This document shows positions 41,850 to 51,334 of a stretch of DNA of 64,000 nucleotides, piece after piece (position 1 is the first letter of the stretch; the number at the start of each line of letters is the position of its first letter). The notes beneath the pieces are model-generated. The model ran no database searches. It was not told where the DNA came from and worked only from the letters and a program-made list of their open reading frames with translations. A program made the translations under genes and the position numbers. The stretch comes from CAZFVY01 sp964522665 (lineage in GTDB: Bacteria > Verrucomicrobiota > Verrucomicrobiia > Limisphaerales > CAZFVY01). Location: assembly GCA_964522665.1 (NCBI GenBank), contig CAZFVY010000004.1:1-64000 (forward strand). Direction: 5' to 3'.

Positions 41850-44800
41850 TCAGTGTTGGGCGAGTTCGACGGAAACTCGCTGATTCAGGAACTGCTTGCT
41901 GGTCACGATCGTTTCGATCATCGGGACGAAGCGATTGCCGTTGGCCGCCAGGCGGGAGCGCATCTCCGCGATGAGCGAATCATCGGAAAGTTGCAGGCCG
42001 CGGCCGAGCGCGTAGGAAACTAACTTGCGGCAAAGATTGTCGAGGAACTCGTCCTGGCGGTGGCCACGGAGGAATTCGCGCAGTCCATCGAGTCCGGCGC
42101 CTTCCGTGCCGCCGGGGAACTCAGCGCGCGTGTCCACGGGATGACCGGCGAGGTCGCGGTCGCGCACTTCACCGATCGGTCCGTAGCCCTCGAACACGAC
42201 CCCGAACGAATCGAAGCGCGCGTGGCAGGTCGCGCAAGTCTTATCCGCGCGGTGCCGCACGAGCGCTTCGCGGAGCGTCAGTTCGCCGAGTTTTGCTTCG
42301 TCGGTTGGCAGCGCGGGCACGAGCGGAGGAGGAGGCGGGATTTGCTCGCCGAGGACGCGGTGGACCACCCAGAAGCCGCGCTTCACCGGACTCGTCCGCA
42401 AGCCGGGCGCGTTCTTGGTCAGGAAAACCGACATGGGCAAAAGCCCGCCACGATGATAACGGTCCGCGTCCTCGACTCGCACCCAGTCGTTCGACCGGCC
42501 ATTGATTCCGGGGATGCCGTAATGATTCGCCAGGACTGGATTCACGACGGTGTATTTGCCGAACAGAAAATCGAGCGCCGACCGGTTCTCTTTCGCCACC
42601 TCGACGAAGAAGCGGATCGGCTCTTCGAACATCGCTTCCCTCAGGTCGTTGTCGAACGACGGAAAACGTCCGCGATCCACGGCGTTGTGTTCCTCGAACC
42701 GGCGGAAGTCGAGCCAGTTGCCGGCGAACTCCGTCGCGAAGCCACGCACCCGCTCGTCCCGTAACATTCGCCGCGTTTGAGCGACGATGGTATCGCGGCG
42801 ATGGAGATTGCCGGCGGCGGCCTCACGCAACAATTCCGCGTCCGGCATGCTGGCCCAGAGAAAATAGCTGAGGCGGCTGGCGAGCGCGTAATCCGCGAGC
42901 GGCTGCATCCGGCCTGGCTGGCCGCCGCCGCGCGCCACCGGGAGGTCCACCCGATAGGTGAAATACGGGGACATGAGAATGCTTACCAGCGTGTCGCGCA
43001 CGGCGTCCTCGTGGCTGGCGCCGTCCTCCGCGCGCAGCGCCCGGTAAAAGGCGCCGATCCCGTCGCGCTCGGAGGCCGAGAGCGGGCGACGATAAGCTCT
43101 TTGGGCAAACTCCTCGAGCGCTTTGACATGACTCGGCTCGGCGGAGAGCCGGGCCTGTTCCATGGCGCGAATGTTCGCCTCGCTGCGTTGAAAGTGTTCC
43201 TCAATCGCGTGGATGACCGTCTCGTTCGTCGTGAGGCCGCGCGATTTTGCCAGGTAGAGATCGGCGAATTTATGGAATTTGGCGGGGGCGGTGATGTCTT
43301 TGTCCTCCGCGCGCACAAAATCAAATTCCGGCCCCCGCAAGTAACCCGCTTCGGCGCGCTCATACCAGATGAAACCCGAGTGCATCCGGGCTGGCAGGTC
43401 GCTGGCGAACTCAAACTCGCGCCAGAGGTCGTCCAATTCGTGACGCCCTTGGTCGCTGAGGATCAGGTCGCTGAGCGGTTGGTCATCGCGGAAGTAACCC
43501 ATCTGATTGTGAAAGCCTGCGCTCAAAAGGCGCCCGGTGTTTCCGGGATCCTCACCCTCATCAAGAAAAACGCGGCCGCGTTCGGAGATGTAAAACGCAT
43601 CGGGAAAGACGGAGCAAAACCGTTTGAATGCGGCTTCGAATCGCTCGCGCGCCGCGGGCTCAGTGGGCGGCGTGAGGACGGCCGCGGCCGCGCCCTCGGC
43701 AAATTTGGCGGGATTGAGCGACAGCGCGCCGCCGCCGTAGGTTCGGCGATTCGCGGCCATCTGGCGATCTTTCCACAGCACCAGGGTTTGCGAGCCTTCG
43801 TTCATGCTGCGCGCCCGCAAGTTGCCGACCTTGACCTTAGCCGTGTCCCGCAGCCGCGACGCGAGGTCCCGCATTTTTTCGCAGCCGCGACGAACCTCGT
43901 CCATTTGTCCTCGGTCGGGAGCCGGCAATGTCCGCCAGAGGACTTGTAACGCGGCAATCGGACCGAGCTCCTCATCGGGCGCGTTCAAAGTCGCCCAAAT
44001 CGTGGCTAGGTATTTCGGACTCAGATCTGCCGCTGCCGCAATTTCTGCGAGGGTCGCATGTGATCGTTTTAACGCGGCGCGATTCTTGAACCGCCACGCG
44101 GCCATGAAATAATCGACGTAGTTGGTCGGTTGGCGCCGGTAGAATTCTATGATTTGGCGAACGCAGTATTTATCGCGATCGGTGTCGGTGATGACGGGAA
44201 AAGGGGCGAAGGTGAAACCCTCCGGTTTTAGCAGGAGATGCTCCGCGACGTAACGGCCGGCTTCGAGTTGCTTCTTAAGCAGGGAAGGCGACATCGTCAA
44301 CGATTCGCCAGAGTTATCGAAGCCGGCTTCATTCGCGGGATCGACCGGGAATTCCTTGGCCGGACGGATATCGACGCCAGTCAAATCACGGATGGTGTTG
44401 TCGTACTCGGCGTTGCTTAACCGTCGGGCCAGCACAATCCCCGGATCACCGGCGTCGCGCTTGCCTTCGAAGCTCCGCAAGTCCTTGATCCAGGCGAGGA
44501 TTTGCTGGCGCTGCTTCGGTTCCGGGTGACGCTTCGCCTCCTCCGGCGGCATCTGTTCCTCGGCGAGTTGGTCGAGCACCATTTTCCAGCGGCGCTCGTC
44601 TTTGGTCACGGCCTCAACGCTGGTGAACGGGCGCATGTCGAAATCGCCCTTGGGTTTGTCCTTGGCATGGCACTGGAAGCAGTAGGTCTCGAGAAACGGA
44701 TGCACCGTGTCGTGAAAGCGGCGCTCCAAATTCGATTGCGCCGCGTTCGAGCCGTTCGCCGCGCGGGGCGCCAGGAGTATTAACCCACTCAGCGCGGCCA

Positions 44801-44918
44801 GCATGACTTGCCCAAAGCTTCGGGTGGGCCGGGAGCCACGGGTCGAGGCGCGCTCGGAGCCACGTCGCGCTCCATTGGCGCAAGGCGGCGTCGTGGTCTG
44901 GCCGAGAGGTCCGAACAT
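41850..44918 (-). CDS. Exported DUF1587/1592/1595/1588/1585 cytochrome protein
   Basis: A protein of about 1022 residues. The Met at 44918 (MFGPLGQTTTPP) leads into a hydrophobic export segment (FGQVMLAALSGLILLAPRAA); the frame is open upstream to 45086 but reads as non-conserved. An N-terminal haem motif (TYCFQCHAKDKPKG) is followed in order by DUF1587 (RRLSNAEYDNTIRDLTGVD), DUF1595/DUF1592 (AYRRPLSASERDGI, ASRLSYFLWASMPDAEL), DUF1588 (NDWVRVEDADRYHRGGLLPM, KRGFWVVHRVLGEQIPPPPP) with a second haem motif CATCHARFDSFG, and DUF1585 at the end. It is probably a periplasmic redox partner of the DUF1552 protein encoded 5 bases downstream. Confidence 0.9.
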   Translation of the reverse strand: MFGPLGQTTTPPCANGARRGSERASTRGSRPTRSFGQVMLAALSGLILLAPRAANGSNAAQSNLERRFHDTVHPFLETYCFQCHAKDKPKGDFDMRPFTSVEAVTKDERRWKMVLDQLAEEQMPPEEAKRHPEPKQRQQILAWIKDLRSFEGKRDAGDPGIVLARRLSNAEYDNTIRDLTGVDIRPAKEFPVDPANEAGFDNSGESLTMSPSLLKKQLEAGRYVAEHLLLKPEGFTFAPFPVITDTDRDKYCVRQIIEFYRRQPTNYVDYFMAAWRFKNRAALKRSHATLAEIAAAADLSPKYLATIWATLNAPDEELGPIAALQVLWRTLPAPDRGQMDEVRRGCEKMRDLASRLRDTAKVKVGNLRARSMNEGSQTLVLWKDRQMAANRRTYGGGALSLNPAKFAEGAAAAVLTPPTEPAARERFEAAFKRFCSVFPDAFYISERGRVFLDEGEDPGNTGRLLSAGFHNQMGYFRDDQPLSDLILSDQGRHELDDLWREFEFASDLPARMHSGFIWYERAEAGYLRGPEFDFVRAEDKDITAPAKFHKFADLYLAKSRGLTTNETVIHAIEEHFQRSEANIRAMEQARLSAEPSHVKALEEFAQRAYRRPLSASERDGIGAFYRALRAEDGASHEDAVRDTLVSILMSPYFTYRVDLPVARGGGQPGRMQPLADYALASRLSYFLWASMPDAELLREAAAGNLHRRDTIVAQTRRMLRDERVRGFATEFAGNWLDFRRFEEHNAVDRGRFPSFDNDLREAMFEEPIRFFVEVAKENRSALDFLFGKYTVVNPVLANHYGIPGINGRSNDWVRVEDADRYHRGGLLPMSVFLTKNAPGLRTSPVKRGFWVVHRVLGEQIPPPPPLVPALPTDEAKLGELTLREALVRHRADKTCATCHARFDSFGVVFEGYGPIGEVRDRDLAGHPVDTRAEFPGGTEGAGLDGLREFLRGHRQDEFLDNLCRKLVSYALGRGLQLSDDSLIAEMRSRLAANGNRFVPMIETIVTSKQFLNQRVSVELAQH

Positions 44919-45235
44919 GAACTTCAGTTTATCAAAGGTTTGACGGTTTTGAAAGCGAAAGCGACCCGTCAGCGGGAAAAAACACCGTGCGCCCCAACGC
45001 CGCCTCGCCTTTTGGCAATCCGAAGTACAGCTCGGTTGGTCGCCGTCCGCGGCGATCACGAGAGCGGCTGGCGACGCCCACGCCATTACTCAGACGGGTT
45101 CCCGCCAAAGCGCATTCATTCCGTTTGACGCCTCGGCATCCCGATGAAAATCTTGGCCGGCTTGTCCAAATCGACTCGGCTCGTTCGTCGATTGAATGAA
45201 CGAACGTTTGGTGAACTACTAACCCTAACCTAATT
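44919..45235. other. 317-base divergent intergenic region
   Basis: It separates the cytochrome gene (minus) from the DUF1579 gene (plus) and must hold both promoters. One inverted repeat stands out: cgttcgt at 45182-45188 and acgaacg at 45200-45206 with an 11-base spacer, 30 bases before the DUF1579 ATG. That is the size of a repressor operator. No clear -35/-10 pair was found. Confidence 0.4.
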
Positions 45236-45838
45236 ATGAAAAATCAATCCACCGTTTCAAAATCCAACTCAGCGCGCCAATTCCGCATTGACCTGGCGCG
45301 CGGAGTCCGACACGCCGCCGAGACATTTTGCTGCGTCGGGCTGCTGGCTCTGACTTTGTCGGCCCGGCCAGCCATGGCGCAGCAACCGGGTAATCCGCCG
45401 ACTGCCTCCGCCGAGTTCGAGCGCATGAAGGCGCTGGTGGGGACCTGGAAGGGCAAAGCCGACATGGGGCAGGGGATGATGGAATTCACGGTCGAGTATC
45501 GCCTCGTCTCCGGCGGCAGCGCCATTGAGGAGCGTATTTTTGCGGGCACACCGAAGGAAATGATCACGATGTATCACGACCAGCACGGCAAACTGGCGTT
45601 GACCCACTACTGCATGCTGGGCAATCGGCCCGGCATGGTTCTGAAGTCATCGAACCCAAAGACGATTCAGTTCGATTTCGATGCCACCTGTGGCGTGGAC
45701 GCGACCACCGAGACGCACATGCATTCACTCGCCATCACGTTTGAGAGCGACGACACCGTGACCCAAGACTGGAGTATGTTCGAAAACGGCAAAGGCAAAG
45801 ACAAACACCCCTTCACGCTTAAGCGGGTGAAGGCCTGA
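45236..45838 (+). CDS. Exported DUF1579-family protein
   Basis: A 200-residue protein with an N-terminal export signal (ETFCCVGLLALTLSARPAMA, cleavage after AMA). The mature part is a DUF1579-type lipocalin-like domain: ERMKALVGTWKGKADMGQG, TVEYRLVSGGSAIEERIFAG, TMYHDQHGKLALTHYCML and LAITFESDDTVTQDWSMF. The function is unknown. It has an AT-rich leader (ctaaccctaacctaattatg) without a Shine-Dalgarno. A GC-rich hairpin follows the stop. Confidence 0.85.
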   Translation: MKNQSTVSKSNSARQFRIDLARGVRHAAETFCCVGLLALTLSARPAMAQQPGNPPTASAEFERMKALVGTWKGKADMGQGMMEFTVEYRLVSGGSAIEERIFAGTPKEMITMYHDQHGKLALTHYCMLGNRPGMVLKSSNPKTIQFDFDATCGVDATTETHMHSLAITFESDDTVTQDWSMFENGKGKDKHPFTLKRVKA

Positions 45839-45850
45839 CGCTTAGCGCGC

Positions 45851-45880
45851 CGCGCGCGGCCGCGAGTCGGGCCGCGCGCG
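45851..45880. terminator. GC-rich hairpin between convergent genes
   Basis: A perfect 11-bp stem, cgcgcgcggcc (45851-45861) with ggccgcgcgcg (45870-45880), and an 8-base loop, placed between the converging DUF1579 gene and glmS. It lacks a T-tract, so it is a barrier or mRNA-end hairpin rather than a textbook terminator. Confidence 0.5.
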
Positions 45881-45889
45881 TCGATCAGG

Positions 45890-47758
45890 TCACTCGACGG
45901 TGACGCTTTTGGCGAGGTTGCGCGGCTTGTCCACATCGCAGCCGCGGAGGACGGCGATGTGGTAGGCCAGCAGTTGCAGTGGGACAATCGCCAGTAGGGG
46001 AAACGTCGATTCGAGCGTCGCGGGGAGGTAGATGACTTCGTCGGCGATTTTGCCGATGCGCGCGTCGCCTTCGGTCGCGATGGCGATAATCGGACCTTTG
46101 CGGGCCTTCACGACCTCGAGATTGCTGAGCACCTTGTCATACATTGAATCGGACGGAATGATGACGACGCTGGGCGTGTGTTCGTCGATCAACGCGATGG
46201 GGCCGTGCTTCATTTCCGCGGCCGGGTAGCCCTCCGCGTGGATGTAGGAGATTTCCTTCAGCTTGAGCGCGCCCTCAAGCGCGACGGGAAAATTGATCAG
46301 GCGCCCCAGAAAATAGAAGTCGCGGGCCTGGGCGAATTTTCGGGCCAAGGCCAGAATGGCGTCGTTTTGCGCGAGGATTCGCTCGACTTGGGCGGGCGCG
46401 GCTTCCAACGCGCGGACGATGTCGAGTCCCTGGCGTGAGGAGAGCATTCGGAGGCGCCCCATCAAGAGCGCGAGCAGAGTCAGGACCGTGACCTGCGAGG
46501 TGAACGCTTTCGTCGAGGCCACGCCGATCTCGGGGCCGGCGTGCAGATAAATGCCGCCGTCCGCCTCGCGCGCGATCGTGCTGCCGACCACGTTACAAAT
46601 GGCCAGCGCCTTATGCCCGCGGCGCTTTGCCTCGCGCAAACCGGCCAGGGTGTCGGCGGTCTCACCCGATTGGGTAATCGCGAGCACGAGGGTGCCGCTT
46701 TCGAGCGGCGCGTTGCGGTAGCGGAATTCACTCGCGTATTCCACGGTCACGGGAAGGTGGGCGAATTCCTCGAACAGATATTCACCGACCAGCCCGGCGT
46801 GCCAACTGGTGCCGCAGGCGGTAATCACGATCTGGTCGATGTTGCGCAGTTCCGCGAGGGAAAGGTTCAGGCCGCCGAGTTTGGCGCTCCCCTCGGCGTG
46901 GTCGAGGCGGCCGCGCAAGGCGTTTTCAATCGAGCGCGGCTGCTCGAAGATCTCCTTGAGCATGAAATGCGCGAAAGCGCCGCGTTCGGCCGCTTCGGCG
47001 CTGAACTCAATCTGGCTGATCTGGAATCCGGCGGTCCCCGAACCGAGGTTCTCGATTTTGAACTGATCCGCCGTGAGCGTGACCACGTCGTAGTCGTTCA
47101 GGTAGATCACCTGATTCGTGTGCGCCACGATTGCGCTGGTATCGCTGGCGAGAAAATGTTCGCCGTTGCCGACCCCGACAATTAAAGGTGAACCGCGCCG
47201 CGCCCCGACAATGACGCCGGGAATCTCGGCGCAAACCACCGCGATCCCGTACGTGCCGATGACCTCGCGCAGCGCCGCGATGACGGCGCCGGTCAACCGG
47301 CCGGCGGGTCCATCTGGGCCGGTTGGTTCCGACGCCAGGCTCTCAAAATGCTGGCCGATGAGGTGGGCCAGAACCTCACTATCGGTCGCGGAGTGAAATT
47401 GATGGCCGGCGATGAGGAGGCGTTCTTTGAGCCGGTCAAAGTTCTCAATCACGCCGTTGTGGACGAGGGCGATCCGCTGAGATTGATCCAGGTGCGGGTG
47501 AGAGTTTTCGTCGGACGGCGGCCCGTGGGTGGCCCACCGAGTGTGACCGATGCCGGTATGGCCAGCCACCGGCTGGTCTGCGATAAGTTTGGCCAGGCCA
47601 TCGTCGATGCGGCCCCTGCGCTTGCGAACTTCGAGGCGCCCGTCCGAGATCACCGCCATTCCCGCGCTATCGTAGCCGCGATACTCGAGACGGCGCAGGC
47701 CAGCGAGGATGAGGGGGGGCGCCGATTGCTTGCCGACGTAGCCGACGATACCGCACAT
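45890..47758 (-). CDS. glmS: Glutamine-fructose-6-phosphate aminotransferase (isomerising)
   Basis: A 622-residue enzyme making glucosamine 6-phosphate for peptidoglycan and lipid A. The Met at 47758 is right because the mature enzyme begins CGIVGYVG, with the catalytic Cys as residue 2 of the ORF. The N-terminal glutaminase has GHTRWATHGPPSDENSHPH. Two SIS domains follow with ITACGTSWHAG, VLAITQSGETADTLAGLREA and GRLINFPVALEGALKLKEIS. It ends in the family signature DVDKPRNLAKSVTVE. No glmS ribozyme is seen upstream; only 38 bases separate it from the upstream gene on the same strand, so co-transcription is likely. Confidence 0.97.
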   Translation of the reverse strand: MCGIVGYVGKQSAPPLILAGLRRLEYRGYDSAGMAVISDGRLEVRKRRGRIDDGLAKLIADQPVAGHTGIGHTRWATHGPPSDENSHPHLDQSQRIALVHNGVIENFDRLKERLLIAGHQFHSATDSEVLAHLIGQHFESLASEPTGPDGPAGRLTGAVIAALREVIGTYGIAVVCAEIPGVIVGARRGSPLIVGVGNGEHFLASDTSAIVAHTNQVIYLNDYDVVTLTADQFKIENLGSGTAGFQISQIEFSAEAAERGAFAHFMLKEIFEQPRSIENALRGRLDHAEGSAKLGGLNLSLAELRNIDQIVITACGTSWHAGLVGEYLFEEFAHLPVTVEYASEFRYRNAPLESGTLVLAITQSGETADTLAGLREAKRRGHKALAICNVVGSTIAREADGGIYLHAGPEIGVASTKAFTSQVTVLTLLALLMGRLRMLSSRQGLDIVRALEAAPAQVERILAQNDAILALARKFAQARDFYFLGRLINFPVALEGALKLKEISYIHAEGYPAAEMKHGPIALIDEHTPSVVIIPSDSMYDKVLSNLEVVKARKGPIIAIATEGDARIGKIADEVIYLPATLESTFPLLAIVPLQLLAYHIAVLRGCDVDKPRNLAKSVTVE

Positions 47759-47796
47759 AATGGGAGGAGCCAGGAAGACCGAATCAGGACCGCGGA

Positions 47797-49071
47797 CTAT
47801 TTTTGCGCCGCGGCGCTCAGCGGCGTGGGCGCCGGGCAACTCGCGACTAACTTCAGCGCTTCGTCGATCAGGATTTCTCCCGTCATCTCGCCCAGGCTGG
47901 TGCGCGAGACATACTCGTAGCGTTTGAAACTGCCAAAATCGACTTTGGTAAGCATGTAACCAAAGGCATCGTTGGTTAGGCCGAAGAGCAGGTGATGTTC
48001 GCCACGCATCTTGCGCTTCAAATAGTAACCGATATTTGGGAGGGCTTCGCCGGGGATGGTGATGATTTGCGCGTTGCCGACATTGATCAGGTTCATCTGG
48101 GTCGAGACGTGACCGGGGTCAGCGGAAGCGTAGCCGAGCGGAGAAGCCTGCATGATGGCGCGCATATCGGCGGAATCGACCGGAAACGTGATGGTTTTTG
48201 CGGCGCAGTAAAGCTCCGGCGCCGCTTGGATCGGGGCGTCGTGGACGATGCGCAAGGCCTCGTTGGCCAGGAGTTGGCCGATGCGAACGCACTCCGACCA
48301 CTCGCGCAAGTCTTTGCCTTCGGGGCCGCGGTTATCGGCGGTGACCATGCCACCTTGGGCGCTGTTCATAAAGATGGCGAGACCGCCGGTCGCGCTTTCG
48401 ATTCGTTCATAAAGCGGCCCGACGAGATCGGGACTCAAAATCCCGCGACCGTTGCCGAGGACTTCCGGGTGAATCGCGTAGTTGACTAGCGTGGCGATCG
48501 TTTTGCCGTCGGGCGCGACGGCCTGGATCACGCTGCAGCGCGGGTCATAGAGTTGCTCGGCGTAGTAGTTGAACGCGATCTTGCCCCGCGCCTCGCCGGT
48601 CGCGATCTTAAGCTGGGCAGGCTGCAGTTTATCGACCGCTTCCTGGATGGCTTCGGTCATTTTCGCGCAAACCATATCGAGGTATTTTAGATCGCACGCA
48701 AAGCCGCCTTTGCCATCGGGAAAGCCGTAGCAATCCGGCGCGCTATGAGTATGGGTGGCCCCGATCAGGATATTGGCCGGCGGAATCCCTCGCGCTCGCG
48801 CGCGAACTTTGTTTCCCAGAACCGCGGGAAATCCCAGGAAATCCGCCCCGACAATCGCCACGCGGACGCCGCCGGATTCCAAAACGAGCGCGCGGACGGT
48901 CAGATCGCCCTCTTTCCGTGAGACGGGGTGGGACGGGCCGACCCCGCCGGACACCGGCAGCAAAGGGTCGGGCGTAACCACCCGCATCGCCGCGCCAGCG
49001 CGGAAATCCGCGGCGGCGACCGAGAGCGCCAGACAAGAGAGACTGACCAATAAAAGGATAATCCGCTTCAT
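47797..49071 (-). CDS. Exported neutral/alkaline ceramidase-like protein (first of two)
   Basis: A 424-residue exported protein; the Met at 49071 starts a good signal peptide (MKRIILLLVSLSCLALSVAA). The body resembles the N-terminal domain of neutral/alkaline non-lysosomal ceramidases: FRAGAAMRVVTPDPLLPVSG, VRVAIVGADFLGFPA, ILIGATHTHSAPDCYGF and LVNYAIHPEVLGNGRG, with the metal-ligand histidines in THTHSAP and NYAIHPE. It lacks the C-terminal beta-sandwich of true ceramidases, so the substrate is unclear. It lies just upstream of glmS in the same orientation. Confidence 0.82.
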   Translation of the reverse strand: MKRIILLLVSLSCLALSVAAADFRAGAAMRVVTPDPLLPVSGGVGPSHPVSRKEGDLTVRALVLESGGVRVAIVGADFLGFPAVLGNKVRARARGIPPANILIGATHTHSAPDCYGFPDGKGGFACDLKYLDMVCAKMTEAIQEAVDKLQPAQLKIATGEARGKIAFNYYAEQLYDPRCSVIQAVAPDGKTIATLVNYAIHPEVLGNGRGILSPDLVGPLYERIESATGGLAIFMNSAQGGMVTADNRGPEGKDLREWSECVRIGQLLANEALRIVHDAPIQAAPELYCAAKTITFPVDSADMRAIMQASPLGYASADPGHVSTQMNLINVGNAQIITIPGEALPNIGYYLKRKMRGEHHLLFGLTNDAFGYMLTKVDFGSFKRYEYVSRTSLGEMTGEILIDEALKLVASCPAPTPLSAAAQK

Positions 49072-49379
49072 AACCCGACGGTAAAGGGTCTCTCCACGCT
49101 TTGGCAACTGCCAAGGCGGCCTAAGCCAATGTCTTCCTCCGCTAAGGGAATCGACCTATCCCGAAGTTGGTGAAAACACTTAGTAATTATCAGGATTAGG
49201 CTACCTTGACCACAAAGGATGGTCGGTCTAATCTCGTATCCGTTGGCCGGTCGAGGATCGGCTGAGGGGCTTCCAGTTCGTGGAAACGGCGACAGCGGAA
49301 CGCGCGGGTGAATCACGCCTCCGCGCTGGAGCGGTCGGGGTAAATATCAAACGAGCTGGCGCTCGGGCGTCGTCGAGAA
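49072..49379. other. 308-base divergent region upstream of the chemoreceptor
   Basis: No gene. A two-part hairpin is seen at 49194-49233: gattaggc pairs with gtctaatc (8 pairs, one G-U), enclosing gacca/tggtc with a caaagga loop. It lies about 150 bases before the chemoreceptor ATG and could be a leader structure. The two promoters of the flanking divergent genes must also be here but are not obvious. Confidence 0.4.
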
Positions 49380-51056
49380 ATGCGAAACTATATGATTAGA
49401 CCAGGAACGAGTTTTAACGTGCGCGCCAAGCTGATCCTAAGCTTTGGCCTGCTGGGCCTGTTGACGGGCGTCGTGGGCTACTTCGGGATTACGAAGCTCG
49501 CGGAAGCGAACGCGATGCTAGGCGTCCTTTATGAACGCAATCTCCAGGCGGTGGCCGCCGTGAAGGGGGCCGATGCGGCTCTGACGGCCACCCGCGGGGC
49601 GGCCCGCGCGGCAATTCTCGGTAGCTTACTGAAAGATGAGGGCGAGACCGCCAAACAGAGTAAAAGCGTCGATAAGTACGCCGCTGCGTTCGTGGCTGGA
49701 GTTTCGCAGGCTGAAGCGAGGGTCTCGGTTCTGGAGGACAAGACACGAATCGAGGAGATAGGCAAACTCGAACCGATTTACGTGGCCGGCTTGCAAAGGG
49801 TCCTCGGTTTGCTGACCGCTCCAGGCAAAGAGAAGGAGGCGACTGAAACCCTGGGCCAAATAAGGAAGGAAACGGGCGATCAGATTGAGAAGCTCCTCAC
49901 GGAAATGACCGAGAGCGTCGAAGCACAGTCGAAAGCCGCGTTCGGGCAAAGCAATCTGTCCTACGTGAGCGCGCGGCGGCTGCTTACGGGCGTCGTCCTC
50001 GGATCGGTCGCATTAGCGATTATCTTTGGCCTGAGTATCTCGCGAATGATATCCCGACCGTTGGGGCACACGGTGGACGTGCTGGAAGCGATGGCGGCGG
50101 GTAACCTTACCCAGCGTCTCAAATCCGAGGCCCGAGACGAACTGGGCCGGATGGCGCGGGCGCTGAATCAGGCGTTGGAGAAAATGTGCGCGACCGTTCA
50201 AAGCATTGCCCTAAATGTTCATACGCTCTCCAGCTCGTCCGAGGAACTGACCTCTGTCAGTCAGGAGATGAGCGCGAACGCCGAGCGAAGCGCCCTGCAA
50301 TCGAGCGCCGCCTCCTCGGCGTCCGAGAAGGTAAGCTCGAGCATCAGTACGGTCGCCTCCAGCGCCGAAGAAATGACCGCGACGATCCGGGAAATCAGCA
50401 AGAACGCCAGTGAGGGCGCACGAATCGCCGGCAACGCCGTTCAAGTGGTGGAGAGCGCCACCGCCACGATCATGAAGCTCGGTGAGTCCAGTGCCGAGAT
50501 TGGCCAAGTGATCAAGGTGATCAATTCGGTGGCGCAACAGACGAACCTATTGGCCTTGAACGCCACCATCGAAGCCGCGCGGGCCGGCGAAGCCGGGAAA
50601 GGATTCGCCGTCGTGGCCAACGAGGTAAAGGAATTGGCGAAGCAAACCGGGGAAGCGACCGGCGACATTAGCCAGCGCATTAAGGCGATCCAGGACAGTT
50701 CTCGCAAGGCGGTTGAGGCGATTGGTCAAATCAGTCAGGTCATCCAAAGGATGAATGATATCTCGGCCAGCATCGCGAGCGCCGTGGAAGAGCAGAGCGC
50801 CACCACTTCGGAGATGACTCGCCACGTTACCGAGGCGGCGACCGGAACGGCGGCATTTGCCCAAAGCATCGGGGAAGTCGCGCAGGCCGCGCAGAGTGTC
50901 GCCGGCGGCGCTACGGAAACCCAGGCGGCGGCGCAGGAGTTGGCGCGGATGGCGAGCGAGTTGCAGGCGGCCGTCCGCCAATTCAAGTATCAAAGCGACG
51001 GTGACTCTCGCGATGGGGCCATTTCCGCTGAGCGGCTGGTGGTCGTGGCTGCCTAG
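49380..51056 (+). CDS. Methyl-accepting chemotaxis protein
   Basis: A 558-residue membrane receptor. TM1 at about 17-36 (LILSFGLLGLLTGVVGYFGI) is followed by a four-helix-bundle ligand domain (about 37-195), TM2 at about 200-220 (LLTGVVLGSVALAIIFGLSI), a HAMP domain (SRPLGHTVDVLEAMAAGNLT) and the long cytoplasmic coiled coil. The signalling tip NLLALNATIEAARAGEAGKG is intact, so it can couple to CheA/CheW. There is no C-terminal CheR-docking pentapeptide. No other chemotaxis gene is nearby. The ligand is unknown. Confidence 0.93.
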   Translation: MRNYMIRPGTSFNVRAKLILSFGLLGLLTGVVGYFGITKLAEANAMLGVLYERNLQAVAAVKGADAALTATRGAARAAILGSLLKDEGETAKQSKSVDKYAAAFVAGVSQAEARVSVLEDKTRIEEIGKLEPIYVAGLQRVLGLLTAPGKEKEATETLGQIRKETGDQIEKLLTEMTESVEAQSKAAFGQSNLSYVSARRLLTGVVLGSVALAIIFGLSISRMISRPLGHTVDVLEAMAAGNLTQRLKSEARDELGRMARALNQALEKMCATVQSIALNVHTLSSSSEELTSVSQEMSANAERSALQSSAASSASEKVSSSISTVASSAEEMTATIREISKNASEGARIAGNAVQVVESATATIMKLGESSAEIGQVIKVINSVAQQTNLLALNATIEAARAGEAGKGFAVVANEVKELAKQTGEATGDISQRIKAIQDSSRKAVEAIGQISQVIQRMNDISASIASAVEEQSATTSEMTRHVTEAATGTAAFAQSIGEVAQAAQSVAGGATETQAAAQELARMASELQAAVRQFKYQSDGDSRDGAISAERLVVVAA

Positions 51057-51334
51057 GATCGTACGCCGAGCCGGATGCTCCCGCGCCGACTTTGAACCGC
51101 GGGTCGGGCCATGGGCGCAAATTCAGTGGCGACGCGACGCCTCTGGCGCGCCGCGCGAAACAATACCTGGGGCGCTTGCCGTAATTTGGTGAATTCACAC
51201 GCCGACCGAGGCTGGCGCCGCCGATCGCCGGTTTCCTGCGCCGGTATTCGGTCCACGAGAGGCGCGATTTTCGGTTGCGATCGAATCCCTCCTGCTCCAA
51301 CTTAACCAGCGTTCGAAGCTCACGAGACGGAATT

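Noticed and set aside
45890..47839. A glmS ribozyme upstream of glmS.
   Set aside because: Only 38 bases separate glmS from the upstream gene and no ribozyme core is visible; the ribozyme is known mainly from Firmicutes.
49072..49379. A cyclic-di-GMP or cobalamin riboswitch before the chemoreceptor.
   Set aside because: The conserved core sequences of those classes were looked for and not found; only a simple hairpin is present.
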